From an uncultured Photobacterium sp. (GTDB lineage Bacteria; Pseudomonadota; Gammaproteobacteria; Enterobacterales; Vibrionaceae), in NCBI GenBank assembly GCA_947039005.1, contig CAMQXY010000017.1, positions 1 to 40,895 of the forward strand: DNA of 40,895 nucleotides, in the 5' to 3' direction. Positions within the stretch are counted from its first letter, which is position 1. Each line of letters begins with the position of its first letter. Below the pieces are notes generated by a model. The model was not told the origin of the DNA. It was given only the letters and a program-made list of their open reading frames with translations, and ran no database searches. The position numbers were made by a program, and so were the translations under genes. Positions 8,919 to 17,436 of the stretch are shown piece after piece.

Positions 8919-9299
8919 TTATGGGGTAATCATCGGCTGAGCTGTTTTTAGTTGTTGATAGTTACGCCCGTTGTATATCGCGGTGTAACCTAGCTTTTCG
9001 AGTGTCGTTGCTGCTATTTCTGCTCGTCGACCTGATTTACAATAAAGTAAAATGGGCAGATCTTTATTTTTATAGCGAGCAGTGATCGTTGCAATATCTT
9101 GATAAGGTACATTGATGGCCGAGGCCAAATGACTTTCAGAAAATTCAGAGGCTGTTCTAACATCAATAATGATATTAGGCTGTTGCTGTTGTAACTGCCA
9201 AAATTGTTGTATTGATACATTTTTAGCAAAGCTTGTTGGAGCGATAACGGTAAGGCTTAATGTTGTAATGAGTAGCCCATATTTAAGTGCTTGTTTCAT
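8919..9299 (-). CDS. secreted single-domain rhodanese
   Basis: A 126-residue protein with a signal peptide (cleavage after SFA, about residue 25) and one rhodanese domain. The domain has IIIDVRTASEF near residues 43-53, the HLASAINVPY block, and the active-site loop CKSGRR with catalytic Cys87. Single-domain periplasmic rhodaneses of the PspE/GlpE type move sulfane sulfur through a Cys persulfide. The physiological acceptor is unknown here. It sits 12 bases downstream of ppa on the same strand, so the two are probably co-transcribed. PspE is the closest E. coli relative in architecture, but the phage-shock operon is absent, so no symbol is given. Confidence 0.88.
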   Translation of the reverse strand: MKQALKYGLLITTLSLTVIAPTSFAKNVSIQQFWQLQQQQPNIIIDVRTASEFSESHLASAINVPYQDIATITARYKNKDLPILLYCKSGRRAEIAATTLEKLGYTAIYNGRNYQQLKTAQPMITP

Positions 9300-9311
9300 T
9301 ACGATACCTCG

Positions 9312-9839
9312 CTATTTTTTTGCACGTTCAAATGAAGTGATGATTTCTTCTTTTGCCGCTGTTACATTTTCCCAGCCATCAATTTTGACCCATTTATTGG
9401 CTTCTAATTCTTTATAGTGCTCAAAAAAGTGTACGATTTGTGCTTTCAATAAGCGAGGAAGATCATCAATATTCTGGATATGATCGTATTCTGAACTGAG
9501 TTTACTATGAGGTACTGCGACAATTTTGGCATCTTCACCTGACTCATCTGTCATTTTTAATACCCCGATTGGGCGACAACGAATCACGGATCCTGCAAGT
9601 AATGGATAAGGGGTTGGTACTAATACATCAACCGGATCACCATCAAGAGAAAGAGTGTGATTGATATAACCATAATTACACGGATAGAACATTGGGGTTG
9701 AGGTAAAACGGTCAACAAAAATCGCGCCACTGACTTTATCGACTTCGTACTTAATTGGATCTGCATTGGCGGGAATTTCAATAATAACGTTTATATCGTG
9801 AGGTATGTCCTGACCGGCTGTTACTTTATTTAAGCTCAT
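9312..9839 (-). CDS. ppa: inorganic pyrophosphatase (family I)
   Basis: A 175-residue soluble hexameric-type enzyme (E. coli PPase is 176 including Met) that hydrolyses pyrophosphate to phosphate and drives biosynthetic reactions forward. The family I metal-binding signature DGDPVDVLV is intact, as are the active-site blocks [15 protein letters not shown] and [14 protein letters not shown] near-ideal AAAGAGATC sequence precedes the ATG. It is likely the promoter-proximal gene of a ppa-rhodanese unit. It lies between tamAB and fbp, in the same order as the E. coli chromosome. Confidence 0.97.
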   Translation of the reverse strand: MSLNKVTAGQDIPHDINVIIEIPANADPIKYEVDKVSGAIFVDRFTSTPMFYPCNYGYINHTLSLDGDPVDVLVPTPYPLLAGSVIRCRPIGVLKMTDESGEDAKIVAVPHSKLSSEYDHIQNIDDLPRLLKAQIVHFFEHYKELEANKWVKIDGWENVTAAKEEIITSFERAKK

Positions 9840-10004
9840 GATAGATCTCTTTGTTGTTAATTAAATGTTGCCAATATTGAGATTATCATGATTTTTATTA
9901 AACACAACCGTACTTATAGCGTGGTTGTTTGAGATATTTCGGTGCACGTCAGTGTGATCGATGAATATTTAAGGTGGTTAAAATTCCACCTTAAATATTA
10001 ACGG

Positions 10005-11018
10005 TTATTGCTCATCGCCTTCGTGGAGAAAAGCTTCTACTTTATTGACCATATTGGTTGAGCCAACAAAAAAAGGCACGCGTTGATGTAATTCTGTTGG
10101 GATAATATCTAAAATCCGCTGTTGACCATCGGTTGCTCGCCCGCCCGCTTGTTCTATTAATAATGCCATTGGATTACATTCATAAAGTAGCCGTAATTTT
10201 CCATTTGGATAAGTGGCAGTACTTGGGTAAAGATAAATGCCTCCCTTTAATAAATTTCGATGAAAGTCAGCGACTAACGATCCAATATAACGTGAGGTAT
10301 AAGGACGGTTTTCTTGTGGTACACATTCTTGGCAATATTTGAGGTATTTTTTGATACCTAATGGAAAGCGAATATAATTACCTTCATTGATGGAGTAAAT
10401 ATTACCATCGGCTGGAATTTGCATGTTTTCATGCGAGAGACAAAACACACCGAGTGACGGATCATAAGTGAAGCCATGAACGCCATTACCGGTGGTATAA
10501 ACCAACATGGTTGATGAACCATAAATGACATAACCAGCTGCAACTTGGAGATGCCCGGGTTGAAGAAAATCAGCATCTGTCGCTGGGGATCCTACGGGTG
10601 ATATACGACGGTAGATCGAGAAAATAGTTCCAACGGACACATTTACGTCAATGTTAGATGAACCATCCAGTGGATCCATTAACACCACATATTTTGCATC
10701 ACGGTTTACTTGACGATTAAAACTGACCGCTTGATCTTCTTCTTCACTGGCAATACCACACACTTGATCGCGTGCCTCTAGTGCTGCTTTGAATTTATCA
10801 TTAGCATAAAGGTCGAGTTTTTGTTGTTCTTCTCCCTGAACGTTTTCTTTACCGACTGATCCGGTTATATCTGCGAGTCCAGCTTTATTGATTTCGCGGT
10901 TCACGATTTTAGCCGCCAGTTTGATTGAGCCTAATAGCGATGAGAGTTCGCCACTGGCGTGAGGAAAATCACTCTGCTTCTCGACAATAAATTCCCCAAG
11001 CGTTCTAATATCGGTCAT
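10005..11018 (-). CDS. fbp: fructose-1,6-bisphosphatase class 1
   Basis: A 337-residue gluconeogenic enzyme (E. coli Fbp is 332) that converts fructose-1,6-bisphosphate to fructose-6-phosphate. The Mg-binding core [20 protein letters not shown] is intact, as are the GIASEEED and [19 protein letters not shown] blocks and YECNPMA. I place the start at ATG 11018 ([15 protein letters not shown]) because AAGGA lies 7 bases upstream and the family begins here. The reading frame remains open upstream to 11084, but those 22 residues have no family counterpart. It is divergent from mpl across 196 bases, as in E. coli. Confidence 0.97.
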   Translation of the reverse strand: MTDIRTLGEFIVEKQSDFPHASGELSSLLGSIKLAAKIVNREINKAGLADITGSVGKENVQGEEQQKLDLYANDKFKAALEARDQVCGIASEEEDQAVSFNRQVNRDAKYVVLMDPLDGSSNIDVNVSVGTIFSIYRRISPVGSPATDADFLQPGHLQVAAGYVIYGSSTMLVYTTGNGVHGFTYDPSLGVFCLSHENMQIPADGNIYSINEGNYIRFPLGIKKYLKYCQECVPQENRPYTSRYIGSLVADFHRNLLKGGIYLYPSTATYPNGKLRLLYECNPMALLIEQAGGRATDGQQRILDIIPTELHQRVPFFVGSTNMVNKVEAFLHEGDEQ

Positions 11019-11214
11019 AAACAATCCTTGCATCATGTTGTCATAAGGGTATAGAGATTCAGTTGTATACTGATTGGATCTCAACGCATAATGAGATCGG
11101 ATGCCTCATAGTATTTTTTGCTATATAAAGAATTGTATATAAAGATCTTTTTTATGGTAACGAAGTAACGTCAAAGCGTGACATTAATAAAAATTAAGGA
11201 TGGAAACAGCAATT

Positions 11215-12570
11215 ATGCATATTCATATTTTAGGTATTTGTGGAACATTTATGGGGGGCGCTGCGACATTAGCGACTCAACTTGGGCATAAAGTTACCGG
11301 TTCTGATGCCAATGTTTATCCGCCTATGAGTACCATGCTTGAGTCTCAAGGTATTGAAATAATTCAAGGATATGATCCTCAGCAATTAAATCCGGCACCA
11401 GATTTAGTGGTGATCGGTAATGCCATGAGTCGTGGTAATCCCTGTGTTGAATACGTTCTTAACAATAATTTACGTTATACCTCTGGTCCACAGTGGTTAC
11501 AGGATGATTTATTGCATGATCGTTGGGTAATGGCTGTCGCAGGTACGCACGGTAAAACAACAACCGCGAGTATGTTAGCGTGGATCTTAGATGATTGTGG
11601 TTATCAACCGGGCTTTTTAGTCGGAGGGGTACTTGGAAACTTTGGTGTTTCTGCTCGTCTTGGCGAAAGCATGTTCTTTGTGGTTGAAGCCGATGAATAT
11701 GACAGTGCTTTTTTTGATAAGCGTTCGAAGTTTGTGCATTATCATCCACGGACATTGATCATGAATAACCTGGAATTTGATCATGCAGATATTTTTGATG
11801 ATCTGAAAGCCATTCAGCGTCAATTTCATCATTTAGTCCGCACTGTGCCGGGAAATGGACGTATTTTAGCGCCACATGGGGTTGAAAATATTGATCAAAC
11901 GCTAGCAATGGGCTGCTGGAGCGAGCTGGAATATATTGGTGGTGATGGTCATTGGCGAGCGAAAAAACAGTTGGCTGATGGCAGTGTGTTTGATGTTTAC
12001 CTTGATGAGCAATTGGTTGGTACTGTCGATTGGGCATTGGTTGGCGATCATAATGTCAATAATGCATTGATGGCAATTGCAGCGGCGCGACATGTTGGCG
12101 TAACCGCGAATTTAGCCTGTGAATCATTAGCTAAATTTATCAATACTAAACGTCGATTAGAGTATAAAGGTGAAGTAAACGGTATTACTGTTTATGATGA
12201 TTTTGCCCATCATCCAACCGCAATAGAGCTGACGCTTGGTGGATTAAGAGCTAAATTACATCAATCTCGTATTTTAGCGGTACTTGAACCGCGTTCAAAT
12301 ACCATGAAATTAGGTGTTCATAAACACGATTTGGCACCTGCATTACATGCCGCTGATGAAGTGTTTTTATTTCAACCTGATAATATTCCATGGTCAGTGC
12401 AAGAAATTGCCGATCAATGCCCGCAACCTGCGTTTTGTAGCGATAATATTGATACGTTAGTGGCTAACATTGTTAAATCAGCTCAAGCAGGGGATACGAT
12501 CCTAGTAATGAGTAATGGTGGTTTTAGTGGTATCCATGACAAATTATTAGCAGCATTGGCTATAAAATAA
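11215..12570 (+). CDS. mpl: murein peptide ligase Mpl
   Basis: A 451-residue Mur-ligase family enzyme that joins recycled L-Ala-gamma-D-Glu-meso-DAP tripeptide to UDP-MurNAc in peptidoglycan recycling. The start motif [14 protein letters not shown], the ATP-binding loop AGTHGKTTT near residue 110, [16 protein letters not shown] and the central-domain [11 protein letters not shown] all match the family. The family start corresponds to ATG 11215. An in-frame ATG at 11200 would add five residues, but the AAGG there abuts it with no spacing, so 11215 is preferred. The gene is followed 11 bases later by ubiX, implying co-transcription. Confidence 0.95.
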   Translation: MHIHILGICGTFMGGAATLATQLGHKVTGSDANVYPPMSTMLESQGIEIIQGYDPQQLNPAPDLVVIGNAMSRGNPCVEYVLNNNLRYTSGPQWLQDDLLHDRWVMAVAGTHGKTTTASMLAWILDDCGYQPGFLVGGVLGNFGVSARLGESMFFVVEADEYDSAFFDKRSKFVHYHPRTLIMNNLEFDHADIFDDLKAIQRQFHHLVRTVPGNGRILAPHGVENIDQTLAMGCWSELEYIGGDGHWRAKKQLADGSVFDVYLDEQLVGTVDWALVGDHNVNNALMAIAAARHVGVTANLACESLAKFINTKRRLEYKGEVNGITVYDDFAHHPTAIELTLGGLRAKLHQSRILAVLEPRSNTMKLGVHKHDLAPALHAADEVFLFQPDNIPWSVQEIADQCPQPAFCSDNIDTLVANIVKSAQAGDTILVMSNGGFSGIHDKLLAALAIK

Positions 12571-12581
12571 AGAGAGAGAAA

Positions 12582-13205
12582 ATGAAACATAAACAGATAA
12601 CACTGGCATGGACGGGTGCGTCTGGTGCGCCTTATGGTTTGCGTTTACTCGAGTGCCTGTTAGCGGCTGATTATCAGGTTTATCTGTTGATTTCATCTGC
12701 AGCACGGGTGGTATTGGCCACTGAGCATGGGCTTAAATTATCGGCGGCTCCTGAAACGGCACAGCAACAGTTAGTTGCTCATTTGCAGTGTGCTGCGGAA
12801 AAGCTGGTGGTGTGTGGTAAAGAAGATTGGTTTTCACCAGTAGCATCGGGTTCGGCGGCACCAAAACAAATGATAATTTGTCCATGTTCAGTATCGACCT
12901 TGGCATCGGTAGCTTATGGTATGTCGAATAACTTGCTCGAGCGAGCGGCTGATGTGGTGATTAAAGAGCATGGTCAATTACTCTTAGTGATCAGAGAAAC
13001 GCCATTTTCTAGTATCCATTTAGAAAATATGCTCAAATTATCACAATTGGGGGTCACGATAATGCCTGCGGCTCCAGGGTTTTATCATCAACCACAAACC
13101 ATTGCTGATTTGGTTGATTTTATGGTAGCGCGGATATTAGACCATTTGAAAATAGAGCAAGGTCTGGTTCCTCGCTGGGGTTATGATCAGCGTAAATTGT
13201 CATAA
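12582..13205 (+). CDS. ubiX: flavin prenyltransferase UbiX
   Basis: A 207-residue flavoprotein of the UbiX/Pad1 family. It prenylates FMN with dimethylallyl phosphate to make the cofactor of the UbiD decarboxylase in ubiquinone synthesis. The N-terminal [14 protein letters not shown] loop, [29 protein letters not shown] and [13 protein letters not shown] are the family hallmarks. An AGAGAGA sequence precedes the ATG. It forms a tight pair with mpl (11-base gap). No ubiD is in the window, and mpl and ubiX share no pathway, so the pairing is probably just a shared transcript. Confidence 0.93.
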   Translation: MKHKQITLAWTGASGAPYGLRLLECLLAADYQVYLLISSAARVVLATEHGLKLSAAPETAQQQLVAHLQCAAEKLVVCGKEDWFSPVASGSAAPKQMIICPCSVSTLASVAYGMSNNLLERAADVVIKEHGQLLLVIRETPFSSIHLENMLKLSQLGVTIMPAAPGFYHQPQTIADLVDFMVARILDHLKIEQGLVPRWGYDQRKLS

Positions 13206-13249
13206 AAATACATTAGTATCTCTAATTAGTCAGAGTTACGCTAAGACTC

Positions 13250-13304
13250 AGGGTCTATATTTTTTGAGCATGTATGTTAATACTCTAAAAGTGAGATAGA
13301 CCCT
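13250..13304. terminator. hairpin between convergent ubiX and argR
   Basis: AGGGTCTAT (13250-13258) pairs with ATAGACCCT (13296-13304). Inside this, a T-run plus GAG can pair with CTC plus AAAA with a small bulge, giving a long interrupted stem. It lies between the ubiX stop (13205) and the argR stop (13314), so a bidirectional terminator is the natural reading. The central loop is larger than usual, so confidence is moderate. Confidence 0.5.
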
Positions 13305-13313
13305 AATTATTGA

Positions 13314-13784
13314 TCAGTTACTGTAATCAAATAGATCACATACCGACTCATAAAGGTCATTGGTGGTGATGTTATTCGTCGGTGTAATGAAAATTGTATC
13401 ATCACCCGCAACAACGCCAAGGATCCCTTCTGCTCTACCTAAAGAATCTAATAAACGGGCAATAACTTGTGCCGCACCAGGACCTGTATGGATCACAACT
13501 AATGCGCTGTTAAAGCCAACTTCCATCACTAATTCTTTTAATGGGCTAGTGATTGTTGGAACGCCAAGTTCAATTGGTAGGCAATAGACCATTTCCATCT
13601 TTGCATTACGGGTACGTACTGCGCCGAATTTTGTTAGCATGCGAGAGACTTTTGATTGGTTAATATTATCAAAACCCTGTGCTTTTAACGCATCAACAAT
13701 CTCACCTTGAGAACTGAATTTTTCTTCTTTTAAAATTGATTTAAATGCTTTAACTAAACGTTCTTGTTTATCTGAATTTCGCAT
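13314..13784 (-). CDS. argR: arginine repressor ArgR
   Basis: A 156-residue transcription factor (E. coli ArgR is also 156). The N-terminal winged helix-turn-helix covers about residues 1-75 and includes [20 protein letters not shown] and [17 protein letters not shown]. The C-terminal domain, from about 80, forms the hexamer and binds arginine; it carries the [13 protein letters not shown] and [11 protein letters not shown] motifs. Arginine-bound ArgR represses arginine biosynthesis genes at ARG boxes. It is divergent from mdh, as in E. coli. Possible ARG half-sites lie in its upstream region, which would fit autoregulation. Confidence 0.97.
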   Translation of the reverse strand: MRNSDKQERLVKAFKSILKEEKFSSQGEIVDALKAQGFDNINQSKVSRMLTKFGAVRTRNAKMEMVYCLPIELGVPTITSPLKELVMEVGFNSALVVIHTGPGAAQVIARLLDSLGRAEGILGVVAGDDTIFITPTNNITTNDLYESVCDLFDYSN

Positions 13785-13850
13785 AAGTAAATATTATCTA
13801 CAGGGACGAGGTAAACCATTTTTGCATAACCTGTGACTCACTGGCAAACA

Positions 13851-13880
13851 AAGTGAATCAAAATAAATATGTGAATCCAT
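13851..13880. promoter_or_regulatory. candidate ArgR operator (ARG box half-sites)
   Basis: Two TGAAT motifs occur 18 bases apart (13854 and 13872) in AT-rich flanks, about 70-90 bases upstream of the argR start. Known ARG boxes are 18-bp imperfect palindromes of the form TGAATwwwwATTCA, usually in pairs about 21 bases apart. Neither site here has a good second half, so this is only a candidate for autorepression. Confidence 0.3.
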
Positions 13881-14099
13881 AATTTTGTTATATATAAAAT
13901 TTTTTATTGTGACTCTTGTCATTGTTTTATCATAACTAATTAATTGAATTATGTGAAAGCAGCACCGTGATTAAATTTTTATTTTATTTGTAGGATAAAA
14001 GCATTTGAGTGCATTTTTATGGGATTCTGCGTTACTTCGCAAAGCGAGTGGGAGATGATTGTATTTTTTTTATGCTTAATATAACGTCCATAGATTGTT

Positions 14100-14127
14100 A
14101 TTCAGTTACTACTATTATTAACTGAAT
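14100..14127 (+). promoter_or_regulatory. hairpin in the mdh 5' leader
   Basis: ATTCAGTTA (14100-14108) and TAACTGAAT (14119-14127) are perfectly complementary around a 10-base loop, 52 bases before the mdh start. There is no T-run, so it is not a terminator. It could be an operator dyad or an mRNA-stabilising hairpin. Confidence 0.35.
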
Positions 14128-14178
14128 TAGGTTGTACCCACGTTAATAAATATACTTCTATCGTAAAGGAGAACGAAC

Positions 14179-15117
14179 ATGAAAGTTGCTGTAATTGGTG
14201 CGGCTGGTGGTATTGGTCAAGCATTAGCATTGCTATTGAAAAACCGTTTACCTGCAGGCTCAGATCTTGCTTTATATGATATTGCTCCAGTGACACCAGG
14301 CGTTGCGGCTGATTTAAGTCATATCCCAACCCCTGTAGCAATTAAAGGGTATTGTGGGGACGATCCAACACCCGCACTAGAAGGTGCTGATGTTGTACTT
14401 ATTTCTGCGGGAGTAGCCCGTAAACCTGGGATGGATCGTGCTGATTTATTCAATGTTAATGCGGGTATCGTAAAATCACTGGCTGAAAAAATCGCTGTTG
14501 TATGTCCAACAGCATGTGTGGGTATTATTACTAACCCTGTTAATACTACTGTTGCTATTGCCGCTGATGTATTGAAAAAAGCAGGTGTTTACGATAAGCG
14601 TAAATTATTTGGTATTACGACGTTAGATGTGATCCGTTCTGAAACGTTTGTTGCAGAGTTAAAAGGTGTTTCACCGTGTGATATTCGAGTACCGGTTATT
14701 GGTGGTCACTCGGGGGTAACTATTTTACCATTGCTGTCGCAAGTTGAAGGTGTGAGCTTTACTGAAGATGAAGTGAAAGCATTAACCCCACGCATTCAAA
14801 ATGCAGGCACTGAAGTTGTGGAAGCAAAAGCGGGTGGTGGTTCTGCGACGTTGTCTATGGGTCAAGCGGCGTGTCGTTTTGGTTTATCTATGGTACGTGC
14901 ATTGCAAGGTGAGCAAGGTGTGGTTGAATGTGCTTATGTTGAAGGTGATGATAAGCATAGTCGTTTCTTCGCTCAACCAGTATTACTGGGTAAAGAGGGT
15001 ATTGAAGAAGTAATGGATTACGGCAAATTAAGTGCGTTTGAGCAAAATGCATTAGAAAGTATGCTTGAGACATTACGCGCAGATATTACTTTAGGTGAAG
15101 AGTTTGCGGCAAAGTAA
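14179..15117 (+). CDS. mdh: malate dehydrogenase
   Basis: A 312-residue NAD-dependent enzyme (E. coli Mdh is 312) that interconverts malate and oxaloacetate in the TCA cycle. The dinucleotide-binding loop GAAGGIGQ is at residues 7-14. The substrate-binding arginines are R81 and R87 ([10 protein letters not shown]), with R153 downstream. The catalytic His177 is in GGHSGV, and TNPVN is at 119-123. A strong AAAGGAG site lies 7 bases before the ATG. It is single-gene and closed by a GC-rich terminator at 15139-15168. Confidence 0.98.
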   Translation: MKVAVIGAAGGIGQALALLLKNRLPAGSDLALYDIAPVTPGVAADLSHIPTPVAIKGYCGDDPTPALEGADVVLISAGVARKPGMDRADLFNVNAGIVKSLAEKIAVVCPTACVGIITNPVNTTVAIAADVLKKAGVYDKRKLFGITTLDVIRSETFVAELKGVSPCDIRVPVIGGHSGVTILPLLSQVEGVSFTEDEVKALTPRIQNAGTEVVEAKAGGGSATLSMGQAACRFGLSMVRALQGEQGVVECAYVEGDDKHSRFFAQPVLLGKEGIEEVMDYGKLSAFEQNALESMLETLRADITLGEEFAAK

Positions 15118-15138
15118 CTTAGCCTAACTCTTTAAACT

Positions 15139-15168
15139 AAAAAAGCGGCAGAAACGGCCGCTTTTTTT
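15139..15168 (+). terminator. intrinsic terminator of mdh
   Basis: AAAAAAGCGGC (15139-15149) pairs with GCCGCTTTTTT (15157-15167) around a short loop, with T-tail and mirror A-tail. It follows the mdh stop by 21 bases and can also serve the convergent small gene at 15191. Confidence 0.92.
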
Positions 15169-15190
15169 ATGACTGTAATATATAGGATGA

Positions 15191-15382
15191 TCAATAATAC
15201 TGATCACAGCCAGTATGGAGTTGAGGTTGTTCGATAAGATCGACAATATCAATTGATTGTAATTGATGATCTTCTCGGTGTTCGACGATCACCGACTGAT
15301 GCTGATGATCAATGCCGATCACTTTCCCTACGCCATGATGAGACTCCACCCATATTCCTTTTTTTAAATGGTTAATATCCAT
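15191..15382 (-). CDS. small conserved-looking protein, SH3-like fold suspected
   Basis: A 63-residue protein starting MDINHLKKGIWVESHHGVGK, followed by VIGIDHQHQSVIVEHREDHQ and a final segment through TGCDQYY. AGAAGG lies 6 bases before ATG 15382, so I prefer this start over GTG 15388. The pattern KKGxWVESxxGVGKV, then a second strand and ending VDLIE, suggests a small beta-barrel of the kind seen in KOW, CarD or SH3-like RNA-polymerase or RNA-binding modules. This is a structural guess. I do not recognise a named family. It is His-rich, and it is flanked by terminators on both sides, which supports an independently transcribed real gene. Confidence 0.65.
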   Translation of the reverse strand: MDINHLKKGIWVESHHGVGKVIGIDHQHQSVIVEHREDHQLQSIDIVDLIEQPQLHTGCDQYY

Positions 15383-15484
15383 GATCACCTTCTTGGTTAC
15401 TGAAGTGTAATATTTACGTGGTAGTTATAGTATAGATCATGGTTGATCATGCCATTATTGATAACAATGCGGTTAAACAGGCAT

Positions 15485-15515
15485 AAAAAAACCTGCCACT
15501 AAGGACAGGTTTTTT
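15485..15515. terminator. terminator of ispB
   Basis: AAAAAACCTG (15486-15495) pairs with CAGGTTTTTT (15506-15515) around a 10-base loop. Read on the minus strand it follows the ispB stop (15532) by 16 bases and ends in a T-run. Confidence 0.88.
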
Positions 15516-15531
15516 AATCAATGAGGGGAAA

Positions 15532-16503
15532 CTATTTTTTACGTTTGACTGCCATATGCGCTAATGTGATTAGTGCTTGTTTGTAGTCTGATTCCGCAAT
15601 AGGTGCTAGTGCCGCGATGGCTTTTTGTGCTTCTTGTTCTGCGCGTTGCTGAGTGTAATCTAATGAGCCGTGCTGATGCATACAAGCTAGAATAGCATCA
15701 AGCTTATCCATACCATTAGCATGCACTATTGCGTCACGTATCATTGCAGCTTGCGTTTGATTGCCATGATGCATTGCATGCAATAACGGTAATGTCGGTT
15801 TTCCTTCAGCAAGATCATCGCCAACATTCTTGCCCATTTCTTTGCCATCGGCAACATAGTCAAGTACATCATCAATTAATTGGAAAGCCGTGCCTAAATA
15901 ACGTCCATACTCTTGCAGAGCGATTTCAATTTCAGCAGGTGCATCTGCAATAATAGCCGCAATTTGCGTTGATGCTTCAAATAAACGTGCTGTTTTCGAG
16001 TAGATCACTTGCATGTAGCTGGTTTCGGTGGTTTCAGGATCGTTGCAGTTCATTAACTGCAGCACTTCACCTTCAGCGATCACATTGGTTGCCTCACTCA
16101 TGATATCAAGGATCCTCAAGGATCTTAGGCTTGTCATCATTTGAAATGAGCGTGTATAAATGTAGTCACCCACTAACACACTGGCCGCATTGCCAAAGGC
16201 TGCATTTGCAGTTTCTTTGCCGCGACGCATATCTGATTCATCAACCACATCATCATGAAGTAATGTTGCGGTATGAATAAATTCAACAAAAGCAGCGGCT
16301 GTAGTGTGTTTGTCACCATCATAACCAAGTGCGCGTGCTGTTAACACAGCCAGCATGGGGCGAATACGCTTACCACCGCTGTTTACAATGTAGAATCCGA
16401 GTTGATTAATAAGGGCAACATCAGAGTTAAGTTGCGCCTGTATCTTCGCGTCGACTTCCGCCATATCGTTGGCGGTGAGCGCTTGGATAGCTTTAAAATC
16501 CAT
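15532..16503 (-). CDS. ispB: octaprenyl diphosphate synthase IspB
   Basis: A 323-residue trans-prenyltransferase (E. coli IspB is 323) that extends farnesyl diphosphate with isopentenyl units to make the ubiquinone and menaquinone side chain. The first Asp-rich motif DDVVDES begins at residue 84, and the second appears as QLIDDVLDY. GGKRIRPML is the IPP-binding block. The exact chain length is inferred from orthology. It is divergent from rplU, the same arrangement as in E. coli. Confidence 0.95.
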   Translation of the reverse strand: MDFKAIQALTANDMAEVDAKIQAQLNSDVALINQLGFYIVNSGGKRIRPMLAVLTARALGYDGDKHTTAAAFVEFIHTATLLHDDVVDESDMRRGKETANAAFGNAASVLVGDYIYTRSFQMMTSLRSLRILDIMSEATNVIAEGEVLQLMNCNDPETTETSYMQVIYSKTARLFEASTQIAAIIADAPAEIEIALQEYGRYLGTAFQLIDDVLDYVADGKEMGKNVGDDLAEGKPTLPLLHAMHHGNQTQAAMIRDAIVHANGMDKLDAILACMHQHGSLDYTQQRAEQEAQKAIAALAPIAESDYKQALITLAHMAVKRKK

Positions 16504-16664
16504 TATACGTCCAGCAAGATTGTTAGCCGCGTAGGGCGGAAAATATTTCGAATTGATACGGGAATCTTACACTAAAATAACCTTATCGTCATAACCTCAA
16601 ATACAGCTATTTCAAACAGTTTTTGGATTGGGTAGCTTTTCACCAATTTTCTTTTGAGAATGGC

Positions 16665-16752
16665 TTGCCACAAAGTCTCTTTTCGCGTAACATTCGCGCC
16701 CTATTGATGACAAGATTAAGCGCATACCCATTGCCCATTTTAGACGTGGCAA
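16665..16752 (+). promoter_or_regulatory. structured leader upstream of rplU
   Basis: TTGCCAC (16665-16671) pairs with GTGGCAA (16746-16752), and after a short A bulge GTCT pairs with AGAC, giving about 11 base pairs enclosing roughly 65 bases. An inner CGCG-TAACATT-CGCG hairpin (about 16683-16697) sits within. The structure ends 29 bases before the rplU start and just before a doubled GGAG Shine-Dalgarno (16764-16775). An autoregulatory ribosomal-protein leader is plausible, but this is inference from pairing only. Confidence 0.4.
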
Positions 16753-16781
16753 ATGGCCTATGCGGAGAAGCGGAGTAAGAC

Positions 16782-17093
16782 ATGTACGCTGTTTTCCAAA
16801 GTGGTGGTAAACAACACCGTGTAAGCGAAGGCCAAACCTTACGCTTAGAAAAACTAGATGCTGAAACTGGCGCTAGCATTGAATTTGACTCAGTACTTTT
16901 AGTAGCTAATGGCGAAGAAGTAACTGTAGGCGCACCATTTGTAACTGGCGGTAAAGTAACTGCTGAAGTTGTTACTCACGGTCGTGGCGATAAAATTAAA
17001 ATCGTTAAGTTCCGTCGTCGTAAGCACTCTCGTAAGCAAATGGGCCACCGTCAGTGGTTCACTGAAGTCAAAATTACTGGCATCAGCGCTTAA
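16782..17093 (+). CDS. rplU: 50S ribosomal protein L21
   Basis: A 103-residue ribosomal protein, the same length as E. coli L21. It shows the [18 protein letters not shown] start and the basic [19 protein letters not shown] region that contacts 23S rRNA. CGGAG (16771-16775) lies 6 bases before the ATG. It is the first gene of the rplU-rpmA pair, with an 18-base gap. Codon use is strongly biased (Arg CGT, Lys AAA/AAG, Gly GGC/GGT), as expected for high expression. Confidence 0.98.
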   Translation: MYAVFQSGGKQHRVSEGQTLRLEKLDAETGASIEFDSVLLVANGEEVTVGAPFVTGGKVTAEVVTHGRGDKIKIVKFRRRKHSRKQMGHRQWFTEVKITGISA

Positions 17094-17111
17094 TAACAGG
17101 AGAATTTAAAG

Positions 17112-17369
17112 ATGGCACATAAAAAAGCTGGCGGTTCTACTAATAACGGCCGTGATTCAGAAAGCAAACGCCTAGGTGTTAAGCGTTTTGGTGGCGAGTC
17201 TGTTTTAGCAGGCAACATCATCGTTCGTCAACGTGGTACTAAGTTCCACGCTGGCACAAACGTTGGCCTAGGTAAAGACCATACTCTATTCGCTCTATCT
17301 GACGGTAAAGTGAAGTTTGAAGTTAAAGGTCCTAAAAACCGTAAATTCGTATCTATCGACACTGAATAA
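17112..17369 (+). CDS. rpmA: 50S ribosomal protein L27
   Basis: An 85-residue ribosomal protein with the standard [20 protein letters not shown]-terminus. That N-terminus reaches toward the peptidyl-transferase centre. There is no extra N-terminal cleavage peptide of the Firmicutes type, so the mature N-terminus is reached by Met removal alone. ACAGGAG precedes the ATG. A terminator at 17393-17421 closes the unit before yhbE. Confidence 0.98.
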   Translation: MAHKKAGGSTNNGRDSESKRLGVKRFGGESVLAGNIIVRQRGTKFHAGTNVGLGKDHTLFALSDGKVKFEVKGPKNRKFVSIDTE

Positions 17370-17392
17370 TTTTCAGCGTCGACACGAATATT

Positions 17393-17421
17393 AAAGCCCT
17401 GCCTTTTTGGCGGGGCTTTTT
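17393..17421 (+). terminator. intrinsic terminator of rplU-rpmA
   Basis: AAAGCCCTGCC (17393-17403) pairs with GGCGGGGCTTT (17409-17419) with one G-U, around a TTTTT loop and with a T-tail. It lies 24 bases after rpmA and 16 bases before the yhbE start, so yhbE expression depends on read-through or its own promoter. Confidence 0.9.
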
Positions 17422-17436
17422 ATATCTGGAAGGTTT

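Larger units (their letters stand above)
13785..14178. other. 394-base argR-mdh divergent intergenic region
   Basis: This AT-rich region must contain the argR and mdh promoters. I see TGAAT repeats at 13854 and 13872 (possible ArgR half-sites) and a 9-bp hairpin at 14100-14127 close to mdh. The mdh Shine-Dalgarno (AAAGGAG, 14165-14171) precedes ATG 14179. No ORF in it is convincing. The antisense frame 14102-14341 is an overlap with mdh. Confidence 0.5.

Noticed and set aside
10358..11084. Open frame extending fbp to 11084 and antisense frames inside fbp
   Set aside because: The family start and AAGGA site place the fbp start at 11018; the antisense frames overlap a conserved gene.
11459..12093. 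Several minus-strand frames of 60-98 codons inside mpl
   Set aside because: They are antisense to conserved Mur-ligase motifs; composition explains their openness.
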